From NCBI RefSeq assembly GCF_001721685.1, contig NZ_CP012502.1:2790001-2854000 (forward strand): a stretch of DNA of 64,000 nt, read 5' to 3'. Position numbers and translations under genes: made by a program. Below the pieces are notes generated by a model. That model was given only the letters and a program-made list of their open reading frames with translations. It made no database searches and was not told the origin of the DNA. Each line of letters opens with the position of its first letter. Within the stretch, counting starts at the first letter, position 1. This document shows positions 37,469 through 46,991 of the stretch, piece after piece. The stretch is from Salisediminibacterium beveridgei (GTDB taxonomy: Bacteria > Bacillota > Bacilli > Bacillales > Salisediminibacteriaceae).

Positions 37469-39192
37469 TGTGCCTCACCTCCCGTGTTCACTGTGACCAT
37501 GTCCCGGTATGTCGGGATTCGTTCGAGCAGTTCGCGATGTGTGCCGATCCCTGAGAGCTTCCCATCTTCGAGATAGAGAATCTGATCTGCAGACTGAATC
37601 GTGTGCAAGCGGTGTGCGACGGTGATCATCGTCGCCCCCTTTGCCAAACGGCTGATTCCCTCTTGAAGAAGTTGTTCTGTTCTCAGATCGAGTCCGGTGG
37701 TCGGTTCATCGAAAACGATGACGTCCGGTTTTTTAATAAACGCACGGGCCAAAGCAATGCGCTGACGCTCACCGCCTGAGAGGCCCCGTCCACCTTCACC
37801 GATCGGGGTATCCAATCCATCAGGTAACCGCTCGACCAATTCCTGAAGCCCTGTTTCCTTCACGGCTGAATACACCTCGGTTTCAGTGGCTTCGTTCACA
37901 GATCCGAGGCAGATATTGTCTCTGACAGTGCCGCTGAACAGATACGGTGATTGAGTAATATAGCTGACGGCATCGAGCCACTCCTCCTGTTTCAGTTCTT
38001 TTAAAGGGGTAGCATTGACCAGCATCTCGCCCTTTTGAGGTGAAACGAGGCCGCTCATCAGCTGAAGCAGTGTGGATTTCCCTGCTCCGCTGGCCCCGAC
38101 AACCGCGGTGTGTGAACCTGGTTCCATGTTGAAATCCAACGGACCAAGAGCAAACTGATCCGTTCCATAAGTAAATTGAACCTCGCGTATTTCGAGATGA
38201 ACCGGACCTTCTGCCAGTCTTTTCTCTCCCCAGACAGGTTCATGAGAGTCTTCTTCAAGGATCGAACGGATCCGTTCCCAAGAGCCGGTACTGCTCTTCC
38301 CGTTATGAAAAGCGGTTCCCAGTTCTTTCAGGGAAGCAAAGAATTCCGGCGCCAGAATCAAGACGAAAAAGGCGGTGAAAAACGTCAGCTGGTCAAAAAT
38401 CACCAGCCTGAGGCCGACTTCGAGGGCCACCAGGGCAATGCTCAACATCGAGATGAATTCCAGCATCAAAGACGAAAGGAAGGCGACCTTCAGGACATCC
38501 ATTGTCGCATCCCGATAGCCGGTGCTGCTCTGCCGGATGGCATCCGCTTTCTCCTTCGTTTTCCCGAGAAATCGTAATGTGACAAGTCCTTGCAACAGAT
38601 CCAGAAACGTACCAGAAAAACGGTTCAGCTTTTCCATTTGTGCTTCGGATTTCTTTTCTGCATTCTTTCCCACCACGATCATCATGATCGGAATAAACGG
38701 TGCCGTGATGAGCAGGATCAAACCGCTTACCCAGTTCATATAAAAAATTGCTGCCAACAAAACCAGTGGTACCGTCGATGACAGAATCAGCTGCGGGTAA
38801 TATTTGCTCACATACCCTTCTGCTTCGTCGACCGAATCCACAAATATGCCGGTTCGCTCACCGGAGAGGGTGTCGTTTGCCGGTCTCGTTTCTTTCATGC
38901 TGAAATGTTCAGCAAGTGTATGCCGGTATTCACGCTTCAGACTGGCTCCCAGCTTCGCACCAAGCGAGCCATTGACGTACACGAAGAGGCTTCGCATCAC
39001 AAGAGCGAACGCCGTCAGGCCGATCAGCGGCAGTACATCCGTAAATGAACGCTCCTGCAGGAAAACGCCATCCACCACAGCGACAATTCCGTATGCCATC
39101 AGCACAATGGACAGACCGAGACCCAAAGCGTTCAACCTTAATAAACCTGTAATTTTCCGGTTTCTTTTTGCCCAATCCTTTAATGTGAGCAT
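37465..39192 (-). CDS. cydD: Thiol reductant ABC exporter subunit CydD
   Basis: This is the partner of CydC, 575 residues. The membrane domain covers about residues 15-310, and the ATPase domain shows GASGAGKSTLLQLMSGL, GLSGGERQRIALARAFIK and VIVFDEPTTGLD. The frame is open further upstream, but the ATG at 39192 (MLTLKDWAKRNRKITG) has GGAGTG and matches the usual N-terminus. A Rex-like inverted repeat lies between it and its promoter region, matching redox control of cyd genes in B. subtilis. Confidence 0.92.
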   Translation of the reverse strand: MLTLKDWAKRNRKITGLLRLNALGLGLSIVLMAYGIVAVVDGVFLQERSFTDVLPLIGLTAFALVMRSLFVYVNGSLGAKLGASLKREYRHTLAEHFSMKETRPANDTLSGERTGIFVDSVDEAEGYVSKYYPQLILSSTVPLVLLAAIFYMNWVSGLILLITAPFIPIMMIVVGKNAEKKSEAQMEKLNRFSGTFLDLLQGLVTLRFLGKTKEKADAIRQSSTGYRDATMDVLKVAFLSSLMLEFISMLSIALVALEVGLRLVIFDQLTFFTAFFVLILAPEFFASLKELGTAFHNGKSSTGSWERIRSILEEDSHEPVWGEKRLAEGPVHLEIREVQFTYGTDQFALGPLDFNMEPGSHTAVVGASGAGKSTLLQLMSGLVSPQKGEMLVNATPLKELKQEEWLDAVSYITQSPYLFSGTVRDNICLGSVNEATETEVYSAVKETGLQELVERLPDGLDTPIGEGGRGLSGGERQRIALARAFIKKPDVIVFDEPTTGLDLRTEQLLQEGISRLAKGATMITVAHRLHTIQSADQILYLEDGKLSGIGTHRELLERIPTYRDMVTVNTGGEAQ

Positions 39193-39218
39193 CTTGTCTT
39201 CACTCCATCCCGAAATGT

Positions 39219-39236
39219 CTGTTAAGTTATTCACAG
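39219..39236 (-). promoter_or_regulatory. Rex-like operator upstream of cydDC
   Basis: CTGTGAA-TAAC-TTAACAG is an 18-base inverted repeat with one mismatch, close to the known Rex site TTGTGAA-N4-TTCACAA. Rex represses cyd genes when NADH is low, so the location is meaningful. Confidence 0.55.
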
Positions 39237-39324
39237 ACAGTGTTATCATCATTGTATCTCATTTTGTATACCCTGGCACAACAGAAAAGGCTTGTGAGTT
39301 TGTGACAAATTCGTGACATCCCTC

Positions 39325-39360
39325 AAAAAAACAGGCGGGAAGTCACTGCTGTCCCGCCAG
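39325..39360 (-). terminator. Terminator overlapping the end of the GGDEF-EAL gene
   Basis: GGCGGGA pairs with TCCCGCC, followed by a run of seven T. The 5' arm is formed by the last codons of the coding sequence, before its TGA at 39343. Confidence 0.85.
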
Positions 39361-42300
39361 TTTGATCCACGTCACGCAGTGCTCAGAAGCCCGGGGACGG
39401 TCATAATAATAACCCTGCACCTGAATTTCCGGAAACTGCCTAAGCCAGTTTTCCTGATTCCTGTTCTCCACACCCTCAGCAATCACCTGCATCTTTAACC
39501 CTTCGGCCATGGATATCACGGAACGGACAATCGCTTCGTCTTTGTTACCCGACCCGATGCCATTGATGAACGTCTGGTCAATCTTTAAATAATCCACCGG
39601 GAAATTTTTCAGATAACTGAGTGATGAATGACCTGTACCAAAGTCATCAATGGAGACGACGATCCCTTTAGCCTGAATCGTCTGAAGCGTCTCGCGAATC
39701 GTGAATAAATGTTCCGCACTGATGGATTCAGTCACTTCGATTCCCAGATAATACGACTTCAGATCGAAGTCTTCAAGTGCATCTTCAAGAGTGCCGATAA
39801 TGTTTTCGTGAACCAGCTGCATAACTGACACATTGACACTTACCGGTACAATCCGGTACCCTTCATCCAGCCATTGGCGCTGCTGGGCTGCGGCCATCCG
39901 GATTACCTGGTTCCCTAAAGCAATAATCAACCCGGTTTCTTCTGCCAGTGGAATAAATTCCCCGGGGGAAACAACCCCGAGCCGGTCATGAGGCCAGCGG
40001 ACCAGGGCTTCAAAACCGACCAGCTTGCCGTCATTCAGACTAAACTGCGGCTGATAATAAAGCACAAGCTGTTCTTCTTCAATCGCTTTTCTGAGCTCTG
40101 CTTCCATCTCTATGCGGTTCAGCATGTTAGAGTATAATTTTTCTGTATAAAACGCAAATACGTTTCTCCCCTGTGCCTTTGCTTCATACATCGCCATATC
40201 TGCATTTTTGATTAAATCTTCCGTCGAAGAACCATTGTTCGGATAAATACTGATCCCGATACTGCAGGAAATAAACACATCATGCCCCTCGAGATGGAAT
40301 GGTTTCTGAAAGAGACTGTGAATCCTGTTCGCAAGGATACTGACATCTTCCCGATCCTTAATTGGTGAAGACATCATCGTGAATTCATCGCCGCCGAATC
40401 GTGAAATGACCACGCGGGAATCCACACCGTCTTTCAGCCGCTCACCGACCATGACCAACAGCCTGTCTCCTGCGGAATGGCCCCAGGTATCATTCACATG
40501 TTTAAACATGTCGAGGTCAATGTACAAGACGGCCAAAGCCATTTCTACTTCATCCACAAATACCATCTGTTCGTTCAATAGCATTTGAAAATGCTGACGG
40601 TTAGGTAACCCGGTCAATCCATCAAAATAGGCCATGTGGCGGATTTCCTGTTCTTTTTGCTTCAGTTCATGGCGCTCAAGCACCGTCGAAATCAGCTGAC
40701 TGATCGACTGGGCATACGCCAGCTCATCCTTATGCCAGGAGCGGCCTTTCGAACGGTACTCAAAAGCGATAATCCCGATAACCTCAGCTTTTGAACGAAT
40801 CACCGTCAAAAGAGCAGATTCCACTTTTTGATGGCGGAAATACGCCGCTATGTAGGGGTGATCCCTTCTGAACTCATCCAGGTCACTGACTGTGAAGAAC
40901 AACCCATCCTGAGACCATTCGTACATTGCTTTGAGCTTCCATTTCTTTGCCACCCATCCTTCTGTCGGGAAAAAATCTTCCCGATCATACGCCGCTGACA
41001 ACACGAGACCTTCCTGACGGTCAAGCCAGATCGAGGTCCGATCCACCTTCACGGCATACGTCACACTTTCTGCAATTTCATCCAGAGAATCATTCAGATA
41101 CCCTTCACCCCAAAAACCGGATGTCGACAACTTCAAAATCGATTCCTGATGCCGCTTTGTCCGTTCGATTGACAGTCTATTGGCCTGGATCGTACTGTTG
41201 ACCTCCTTAATCATATGATTAAAGGCCTCACCGACTTCACTCATTTCATCTTTTGTATCAAGGTTCACTTCCACATCAAAATCGCCCCATGCCACCTTTC
41301 GGGAACTGTCACTCAAGGTCTGCACGCTGTTTAAAATCGACTGGAAAAACCCCCAGAACAGGTACAAAAGGAGAATCAAATAAGCGGTAACAAACCCGAT
41401 GATCAGATTCTGTGAGATAATCAGTGTCTGATACCTGGATGCGATTTCTTCTTGCAGGTAATCGGCTCCTTCCTGAAGCACATAGAAATGCGTATCCACC
41501 GCAGGGGTGATCTCTTCAAAATAGTCCACAGGTGATGCATAGGGTTCACCTTCAATGACCCGATTGATCAGCGATGACAGGTCCTCTCTCTGCTCTTCAT
41601 ATCGGGTATAATACCCTTGAAGTGTCCGGTTCTCATCCAGAAAATTGCTGAACTCCGGTGTGTTTTCAAATACCATATGATACTGGAAGTGACTGACTTC
41701 CTCAGCGCGGACTCTCATATCCAGCTTATCTTCGTCAGAAATGGAATCCTGACCATTGAATAATGTGCCCAGTGCACGGATCTGTCCAATGTGCTCTGCG
41801 CGGATCAGCATTCCGTTGATCAAATCATCGACCACGATAGCAATATCCTGACTACGGTCAAATGCGACAAGGGATTCCTGAATCGTCAGTTGTGTCAATG
41901 ACAAAACCTGCTGAATTAGCGCATTGTATTCTTCTTTTGTGCCCCTCGCATCCGAGAGTTCCTGATTCTCTGTATGCGTTACATTCCTCGTTCCTTCTCT
42001 GATCGACACCCAAAGATCTTCGCTCCCAAAACTCTGGATGGCTGGCAGGTGTTCGCGTTCTATTTTACCGGTGAGTTCCATCACCTGTTCCTGTTCATTT
42101 ATGTACAAATCAAATCCCGCTTCATCCACTGCGTAAAGCTGAACATAGCCCCGCTCCCTCTGCAAATGATAGATCAGTTCCGACAGATCCTCCACGAGGG
42201 CAAGACCTTCTTCCGCTTCCGACGCAACAGTCCGCTGATCAATCAGCCAGATCGTGATCGGGGTCAATAATCCTCCAATGAGAAATGTAATCAAGACAGC

Positions 42301-42372
42301 AATGATTGAAAATTTCTGTTTATATTTGAGTCGGTTCATGAAACGGATGACTGGTTGAAAGATTCTGATCAT
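39343..42372 (-). CDS. NIT-HAMP-GAF-GGDEF-EAL c-di-GMP enzyme
   Basis: This 1009-residue membrane signalling protein has helix 1 (22-45) and an outer nitrate/nitrite-sensor-like domain to about 310 with EEGLALVEDLSELIYHLQRE and RGYVQLY. Helix 2 (318-342), HAMP and a GAF domain (about 415-560) follow. GGDEF is intact at RFGGDEFTMM (near 690), so di-GMP synthesis is possible. EAL keeps GFEALVRW, VNVSVMQ, EVTES, DDFGTGHSSL, KIDQTFIN and AEGVE, so hydrolysis is also possible. It may switch between both according to the outer signal. AGAGG precedes the ATG. Confidence 0.9.
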   Translation of the reverse strand: MIRIFQPVIRFMNRLKYKQKFSIIAVLITFLIGGLLTPITIWLIDQRTVASEAEEGLALVEDLSELIYHLQRERGYVQLYAVDEAGFDLYINEQEQVMELTGKIEREHLPAIQSFGSEDLWVSIREGTRNVTHTENQELSDARGTKEEYNALIQQVLSLTQLTIQESLVAFDRSQDIAIVVDDLINGMLIRAEHIGQIRALGTLFNGQDSISDEDKLDMRVRAEEVSHFQYHMVFENTPEFSNFLDENRTLQGYYTRYEEQREDLSSLINRVIEGEPYASPVDYFEEITPAVDTHFYVLQEGADYLQEEIASRYQTLIISQNLIIGFVTAYLILLLYLFWGFFQSILNSVQTLSDSSRKVAWGDFDVEVNLDTKDEMSEVGEAFNHMIKEVNSTIQANRLSIERTKRHQESILKLSTSGFWGEGYLNDSLDEIAESVTYAVKVDRTSIWLDRQEGLVLSAAYDREDFFPTEGWVAKKWKLKAMYEWSQDGLFFTVSDLDEFRRDHPYIAAYFRHQKVESALLTVIRSKAEVIGIIAFEYRSKGRSWHKDELAYAQSISQLISTVLERHELKQKEQEIRHMAYFDGLTGLPNRQHFQMLLNEQMVFVDEVEMALAVLYIDLDMFKHVNDTWGHSAGDRLLVMVGERLKDGVDSRVVISRFGGDEFTMMSSPIKDREDVSILANRIHSLFQKPFHLEGHDVFISCSIGISIYPNNGSSTEDLIKNADMAMYEAKAQGRNVFAFYTEKLYSNMLNRIEMEAELRKAIEEEQLVLYYQPQFSLNDGKLVGFEALVRWPHDRLGVVSPGEFIPLAEETGLIIALGNQVIRMAAAQQRQWLDEGYRIVPVSVNVSVMQLVHENIIGTLEDALEDFDLKSYYLGIEVTESISAEHLFTIRETLQTIQAKGIVVSIDDFGTGHSSLSYLKNFPVDYLKIDQTFINGIGSGNKDEAIVRSVISMAEGLKMQVIAEGVENRNQENWLRQFPEIQVQGYYYDRPRASEHCVTWIKLAGQQ

Positions 42373-42479
42373 GTGGCAAAACCTCTGTCTCTATGTAAAG
42401 TTAGGTTAATTATATCAGATATGTTTCTTTCGTTTCATACAGAATGGTGGTTTTTTCAGAAAATTCTGTCCGTTATCAG

Positions 42480-42509
42480 AAAAACCACACGAATTGGCGT
42501 GTGGTTTTT
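42480..42509. terminator. Terminator after ypjP
   Basis: AAAAACCACACG pairs perfectly with CGTGTGGTTTTT around six bases. It works on both strands, but the only gene ending beside it is the minus-strand ypjP. Confidence 0.85.
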
Positions 42510-42521
42510 CTTCCTATTGGT

Positions 42522-43139
42522 TTAATGGGTCATCCATTTCGGCGGGGTATTTTTGTCCCAGTAAATGTTCCCGATATCATGGTGAGATTCAAAGCCGTCA
42601 CTCTGTTCATGGTAATGGAAATTAAACCAGTAGCCCTGTTTCGGCTTGAGGTCTTTCCGGACATGAAAACGCAGGAGATCTTCATCTGCCTGAGGATCAT
42701 GAAGATGAAAAATCTTCTCCCCGGTGTAAGATAACTTCTGCTCATCGATCACAAGATAAGGCAAATGATCTTCCGGAAGTTTATTGACGTAGTCTTCTAT
42801 AATTTCCTCCATGGCCGGAAAAATGGTTTCCATCACCTCGGATTCTATTTTTCCTGAGATCCTTGGCCCGAGTTTATGAATGGTCTGTTCCTTCGCCTGT
42901 TCAGTGAAGAACAACAGAAAGTCCGTATCATCAGGATCATCCTCATCGTCCTGCCAGGAAGAATCCTCCACTTCCTCAAAGGCGCCTGCTGCAAGATTCT
43001 CTTCTGACTGATCATTGCCGGAATTCAGTTCGTTCTTGTCCGCATGATCTTCAGCATCGGTATGTAATTCTGGTACATAGAGACCGACTGTCAGAATCGC
43101 AATCAGGACAACCCAAAGCCGGCGAAGTTGCAGTTTCAT
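42522..43139 (-). CDS. ypjP: YpjP-like exported protein
   Basis: This 205-residue protein has an N-terminal hydrophobic segment (RRLWVVLIAILTVGLYVP), an acidic linker and a conserved C-terminal block DLLRFHVRKDLKPKQGYWFN, then FHYHEQSDGFESHHDIGNIY and WDKNTPPKWM. I recognise the latter as the hallmark of B. subtilis YpjP. The function is unknown. The ATG at 43139 has AAAGGAGA eight bases upstream; a longer open frame extends into the divergent gene and is rejected. Confidence 0.9.
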   Translation of the reverse strand: MKLQLRRLWVVLIAILTVGLYVPELHTDAEDHADKNELNSGNDQSEENLAAGAFEEVEDSSWQDDEDDPDDTDFLLFFTEQAKEQTIHKLGPRISGKIESEVMETIFPAMEEIIEDYVNKLPEDHLPYLVIDEQKLSYTGEKIFHLHDPQADEDLLRFHVRKDLKPKQGYWFNFHYHEQSDGFESHHDIGNIYWDKNTPPKWMTH

Positions 43140-43274
43140 GGCGGTATCTCCTTTTGTTCGGAATGGTATCGGTTTCATTATAGCATAAACTATTGTGTAA
43201 ATATACTGGCTGAATAGAGGAATCAGGCAGCGCTGGAAAGAATGATATAGATATAGGCAATTACCTGAAAGGTT

Positions 43275-44039
43275 GTGACTGGTTTGAGACAGAAAAAAAC
43301 ACGTATTTTCGCACACCGTGGAAACGCAATCCATTGCCCGGAGAACACGCTTGCTGCATTCGCATCCGCTATCCATGCAGGAGCCGATGGTTTGGAGCTC
43401 GACATTCAATTGACAAAAGATCAGATCCCTGTGGTGATTCACGATGAACGGATTGACCGGACAACGGACGGTGAAGGCTGGCTGAAATCCTTCACTTTTG
43501 CCGATCTCCAGGCATTTGATGCAGGTTCCTGGTTCGACTCAAGCTTCCATGAAGAACGGATCCCGAAACTTGAGGATGTCTTTGCACTCATGAAGGGGAA
43601 CGACCTGCTTGTCAACGTCGAATTAAAGACGGGTGTCGTGCAATATGAAGGAATTGAAGAACAACTCCTGACCCTGATTGCAGAATGGGGCTATGAGCAC
43701 CGGGTGATTGTTTCCTCATTCAATCATTATTCGCTTGCCAAAATCCGTGAGCTGCACCCTGCAGTAGAAACGGCTGCTTTGTTCATGGAAGGCTTGTTTG
43801 AACCCTGGTCGTATATCAAAACCTTCGGAGGAACAAGCATGCATTGTTTCTTCCCGGTCGCCATCCGGGAAATGATCGAAGGAGCTCATCAGCACGGCAC
43901 GCCTCTCCGGGCATTTACGGTCAATGAGGAGCATCACCTGAAAAACCTGATCCAGCAGCGGATCGATGGAGTCATTACCGATGATCCAGTAAAGGCGATC
44001 CGGATCAGGCAAAGCCTCTATGAGGACGGAAACAATTAA
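43275..44039 (+). CDS. Glycerophosphodiester phosphodiesterase
   Basis: This is a 254-residue GDPD-family enzyme that splits glycerophosphodiesters into sn-glycerol-3-phosphate and an alcohol. IFAHRGNAIHCPENTLAAF and GLELDIQLTKDQIPVVIHDE carry the catalytic His pair and Glu/Asp metal ligands, and NVELKTG supplies another Glu. There is no signal peptide, so it is cytoplasmic. The start is uncertain: GTG at 43275 is two bases after GAAAGG, while TTG at 43284 has better spacing. It is divergent from ypjP and followed by an MFS gene 26 bases later. Confidence 0.9.
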   Translation: MTGLRQKKTRIFAHRGNAIHCPENTLAAFASAIHAGADGLELDIQLTKDQIPVVIHDERIDRTTDGEGWLKSFTFADLQAFDAGSWFDSSFHEERIPKLEDVFALMKGNDLLVNVELKTGVVQYEGIEEQLLTLIAEWGYEHRVIVSSFNHYSLAKIRELHPAVETAALFMEGLFEPWSYIKTFGGTSMHCFFPVAIREMIEGAHQHGTPLRAFTVNEEHHLKNLIQQRIDGVITDDPVKAIRIRQSLYEDGNN

Positions 44040-44065
44040 GAAGTAAGAGATTGGGGGGCGTTTTG

Positions 44066-45337
44066 ATGGGAGCAGCGCAGTCAGGTGTATCCAAAGTCAA
44101 AATCTTCGCGATCGGCAGCGGCTTCTTTGCCTTGATGCTGATCTGGACGTTTTACAATGCGTATATGCCCTTGATCCTGGGAGATTTCATTGAAAGCCGC
44201 GGCATTCGCGGGATGATCATGGGGCTCGATAATCTGTTTGCTGTTCTCCTGATTCCGATAATCGGTACCTGGAGTGACCGGATCAATACCCGGCTTGGGA
44301 ACCGTCTTCCCTTTCTCGTAGTGGGCATGCCGATTGCGGCGGTGTTCTTTATCCTGATTCCATACGGTGCCATGGTCTCACTTTGGGTGCTTCTGGTCGT
44401 GGATATCATCTTCCTTTTGGCCATGACGATTTACCGGGCACCGGTTATTTCCTTGATGCCGGACCACACACCACCGGCATACCGCTCGACTGCTAACGGG
44501 ATCATCAATTTCATGGGCGGGGTGGGAGCGATCGTCGCACTCTTTGGACTGTCCACCCTTTATGGGATCGACCGGACGTATCCGTTTCTATTGGCTGGTC
44601 TTCTGTTGTTTTTTGCTTTCATTCTTCTGTACTTCATCGTGGACCGGAACCCGCCCTATGCGGATACTACAGCGAACGACATGGAGGAAGTGCAGGCACA
44701 GGGTTCACTGAAGGGGATGTTTACAAAGATTCTCAAACCGGATTTCCGGGGCGAATTTTACATCCTGCTTGCCATTTTCATCTATTTTATCGGTTATGCA
44801 GCTGTCGAAGCGCTTTTCACGGTCTATGCCGTGGAACACCTTGGCATGGCGGATGACGCTGCCGGCTTTACGTTAGGCTTTTTCAGCCTTTCTTTCGTTT
44901 TATTTGCCATTCCTGCGGGGATGATCGGAACCCGGATCGGGAAGGCACCGGCGATGTCCATCGGGCTTCTCGCTTTGCCCGTTGTGTTTTTCCTGATCCC
45001 GCTTCTGCCCGCGATTGACGGGTTAATTTTCGGACTGGATCATCTGACGCTTTTACCTGTTGTTCTTTTAATCGGCGGGATTTTCTGGGCATTCATCAAT
45101 GTCCAGGCTTACCCGCTTGTTGCTGACCTCGGCGGCACCAATAAAATCGGTTTTTTCACAGGACTTTACTATTTATTCTCTATGGGTTCGTCCATTATCG
45201 CACCCGGTATTCTCGGCCTCATGATGGACATCTTTGGTTCACCCGCACTGTTTTACGGCAGCGCATTAACCTTCCTGGTTGGCTTTTATTTCCTGAAAAA
45301 AGGCAGCAGGATCATCTGGCACCATTCATCAGGATGA
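44066..45337 (+). CDS. MFS transporter (SLC45/GPH-like)
   Basis: This is a 423-residue permease with about twelve hydrophobic segments. The start has FTRG-free but typical MFS motifs: LDNLFAVLLIPIIGTWSDRI (motif A-like), then NRLPFLVVGMPIAA. YRAPVISLMPDHTPPAYRST and ANGIINFMGGVGAI resemble sugar-transport members of the GPH/SLC45 group. The substrate is unknown. The ATG at 44066 has GGGGGG eight bases upstream. It probably shares a transcript with the GDPD gene. Confidence 0.8.
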   Translation: MGAAQSGVSKVKIFAIGSGFFALMLIWTFYNAYMPLILGDFIESRGIRGMIMGLDNLFAVLLIPIIGTWSDRINTRLGNRLPFLVVGMPIAAVFFILIPYGAMVSLWVLLVVDIIFLLAMTIYRAPVISLMPDHTPPAYRSTANGIINFMGGVGAIVALFGLSTLYGIDRTYPFLLAGLLLFFAFILLYFIVDRNPPYADTTANDMEEVQAQGSLKGMFTKILKPDFRGEFYILLAIFIYFIGYAAVEALFTVYAVEHLGMADDAAGFTLGFFSLSFVLFAIPAGMIGTRIGKAPAMSIGLLALPVVFFLIPLLPAIDGLIFGLDHLTLLPVVLLIGGIFWAFINVQAYPLVADLGGTNKIGFFTGLYYLFSMGSSIIAPGILGLMMDIFGSPALFYGSALTFLVGFYFLKKGSRIIWHHSSG

Positions 45338-45341
45338 ACAC

Positions 45342-45375
45342 AACACCCGGACCCTCACGCAGGATCCGGGTGTTT
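45342..45375. terminator. Bidirectional terminator between the MFS gene and the DUF3307 gene
   Basis: AACACCCGGA pairs with TCCGGGTGTT, with T runs on the plus side. It serves the MFS gene and lies 14 bases past the minus-strand DUF3307 stop. Confidence 0.8.
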
Positions 45376-45389
45376 CATTGAAGCTATGG

Positions 45390-45734
45390 TTACAGATAAA
45401 GTACTATCCCCAGGATGATGATATGAAGGGTCTGATCCACCATGATGGTGAGCCATTTTTTCTCACTTTCCGGCGGTGTGGTCACTGTCCTGACCCACCA
45501 TTGAACTACGCCTCTGCGATCAAGAATCCCATGGGAGAAAAAGACCACGGTAACCCCAACAACGGAAAGTCCGCCGAAACCAACCCAGGCAATCACTGCA
45601 ATAACCAGTGTATAGACTGTGACGTGCGCCAAAAGGGGCAACCATTTGGTCGCTTTACCTGCCGCCATCCACTTTGTCTGTAATAAATAATCTCCAATTA
45701 AATGTCCGATAAACAAGAATTCAAACGGCGTCAT
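45390..45734 (-). CDS. DUF3307 membrane protein, last gene of the cyclase operon
   Basis: This 114-residue protein with four hydrophobic segments begins MTPFEFLFIGHLIGDYLLQT and KWMAAGKATKWLPLLAHVTV, the DUF3307 pattern. SHGILDR and VDQTLHIIIL contain the conserved His/Asp residues. Its function is not known. It starts 15 bases after the NHL lipoprotein stop with GGGAGG before the ATG, so it is probably cotranscribed with the cyclase, FecR and NHL genes. Confidence 0.8.
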   Translation of the reverse strand: MTPFEFLFIGHLIGDYLLQTKWMAAGKATKWLPLLAHVTVYTLVIAVIAWVGFGGLSVVGVTVVFFSHGILDRRGVVQWWVRTVTTPPESEKKWLTIMVDQTLHIIILGIVLYL

Positions 45735-45749
45735 AGCGACCTCCCTCTA

Positions 45750-46928
45750 TCAGTTCGTCAGTTCAATTGCCCTGACCATATGATTCCAATGATCTGTCAC
45801 CCATATGCGTTCATCGAAAACGGCGACACTGTAGGGGCCATCAAACAAGGCTTCTTCAACGGAACCGTCTTTCAAACCGTGTACACCATGACCTGCAACA
45901 GGGATCACTTCATCATCCGTAATCAACCGGATCCGGTGATTATAGGTGTCTGCAACAAGAATGGCATCGTCCGCCAGGACTTCAACGCTTCGTGGGAAAT
46001 TGAACTTCGCTTCAGCTGTTGGTCCGTCTTCGATTCCAGGTGCAATATAGTCAGCCCCCGGAATCAGATCCTCTCCCGTTCCGGCTATCGTTGTTACTTC
46101 TCCTCCACCTGTCACCTGACGGATCCGCTGGTTGCCGGAATCAGCCACAATGATGTTTTCCCCCGAGACCGCAAGGCCAAAAGGCTCGTTAAATCCTGCT
46201 TCTTCTCCTTGACCATCAACAAAACGTCCGACTTCCCGTCCGTCTTCCTGCTCATAATCCCCACCGGCCAGGACTGTCATGTCACCGGAAGAGAGATCGA
46301 TTTGCTGGATACGGTGACTCCCTGCATCAGACACGATCAAATTTTCTTCCATAATGACAAGAGATGTCGGGTATTCCAGATCCTCTCTCAATGTTTCCAC
46401 ATTACCATCCTCATCAATACTTCGGATGGCACCGTTTTCAGCATCTGCCACATAGACGGTATCGGATTCTTCATCGAAGATAAGTCCGAGGGGTGTGTCA
46501 AATCGGGCATCTTCACTCGCTCCATCTTTGAAACCACCTTCAGGTTCACCATAATCATCATAAATCTCATAGCCACCTGCAAAAGTTTCCGATTGACCGG
46601 ACATGGACACATAACGAATCAGATGATTGCCGGAATCTGCAACCAGGAACCCTTCATCAAATGGGATGATATCAGCCGGATGATTAAACTGCGTCTCTTC
46701 AGAATTACCATCAGCATAACCCATTCCATTAAGACCGCTAAAGGATGCGATGGCACCTATGCTCAAATCCAAAGCTGAATCCTCCTGTCCATCCTGGACC
46801 TCATCAGATTCTTCCGGGCTGTTATCATTGGGTTCAAGATTTTCTTCAGCATCATCATTATCTGATCCGAAGCAGCCGGATACGATCATCAGACCCGTCA
46901 ACGGAATAAGCCATTTTTTTATCAGCAT
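45750..46928 (-). CDS. NHL-repeat beta-propeller lipoprotein
   Basis: This 392-residue lipoprotein has a signal sequence ending in a lipobox LMIVSGC (Cys near residue 19). An acidic linker (EENLEPNDNSPEESDEVQDG) leads to about six NHL repeats, each with a motif such as VADSGNHLIRYVS, VADAENGAIRSID, VSDAGSHRIQQID, VADSGNQRIRQVT and VADTYNHRIRLIT. It would fold as a beta-propeller on the outer membrane face. Propellers of this kind bind proteins or ligands. It follows the FecR gene after 63 bases, which suggests that it takes part in the same surface system. Confidence 0.88.
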   Translation of the reverse strand: MLIKKWLIPLTGLMIVSGCFGSDNDDAEENLEPNDNSPEESDEVQDGQEDSALDLSIGAIASFSGLNGMGYADGNSEETQFNHPADIIPFDEGFLVADSGNHLIRYVSMSGQSETFAGGYEIYDDYGEPEGGFKDGASEDARFDTPLGLIFDEESDTVYVADAENGAIRSIDEDGNVETLREDLEYPTSLVIMEENLIVSDAGSHRIQQIDLSSGDMTVLAGGDYEQEDGREVGRFVDGQGEEAGFNEPFGLAVSGENIIVADSGNQRIRQVTGGGEVTTIAGTGEDLIPGADYIAPGIEDGPTAEAKFNFPRSVEVLADDAILVADTYNHRIRLITDDEVIPVAGHGVHGLKDGSVEEALFDGPYSVAVFDERIWVTDHWNHMVRAIELTN

Positions 46929-46991
46929 CCGACATCGCCTCCTTCTGTTTCATCGACAGCCCCATCAGTTTGAGCAGGAGAGAAAATTCCT

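Noticed and set aside
39237..39320. Repeated TTGTGA/GTGACA words upstream of cydD as extra Rex sites
   Set aside because: They are direct rather than inverted repeats and do not give the Rex palindrome.
42522..43442. 306-codon version of ypjP
   Set aside because: The first 101 codons cross the start of the divergent GDPD gene and lack the signal peptide at the N-terminus; AAAGGAGA before 43139 decides the shorter form.
45702..46778. Open frame of 358 codons on the plus strand
   Set aside because: It lies antisense to the NHL lipoprotein gene, has no ribosome site and no recognisable domain, and is rich in Cys, His and Phe. It is a mirror of the repeat composition.
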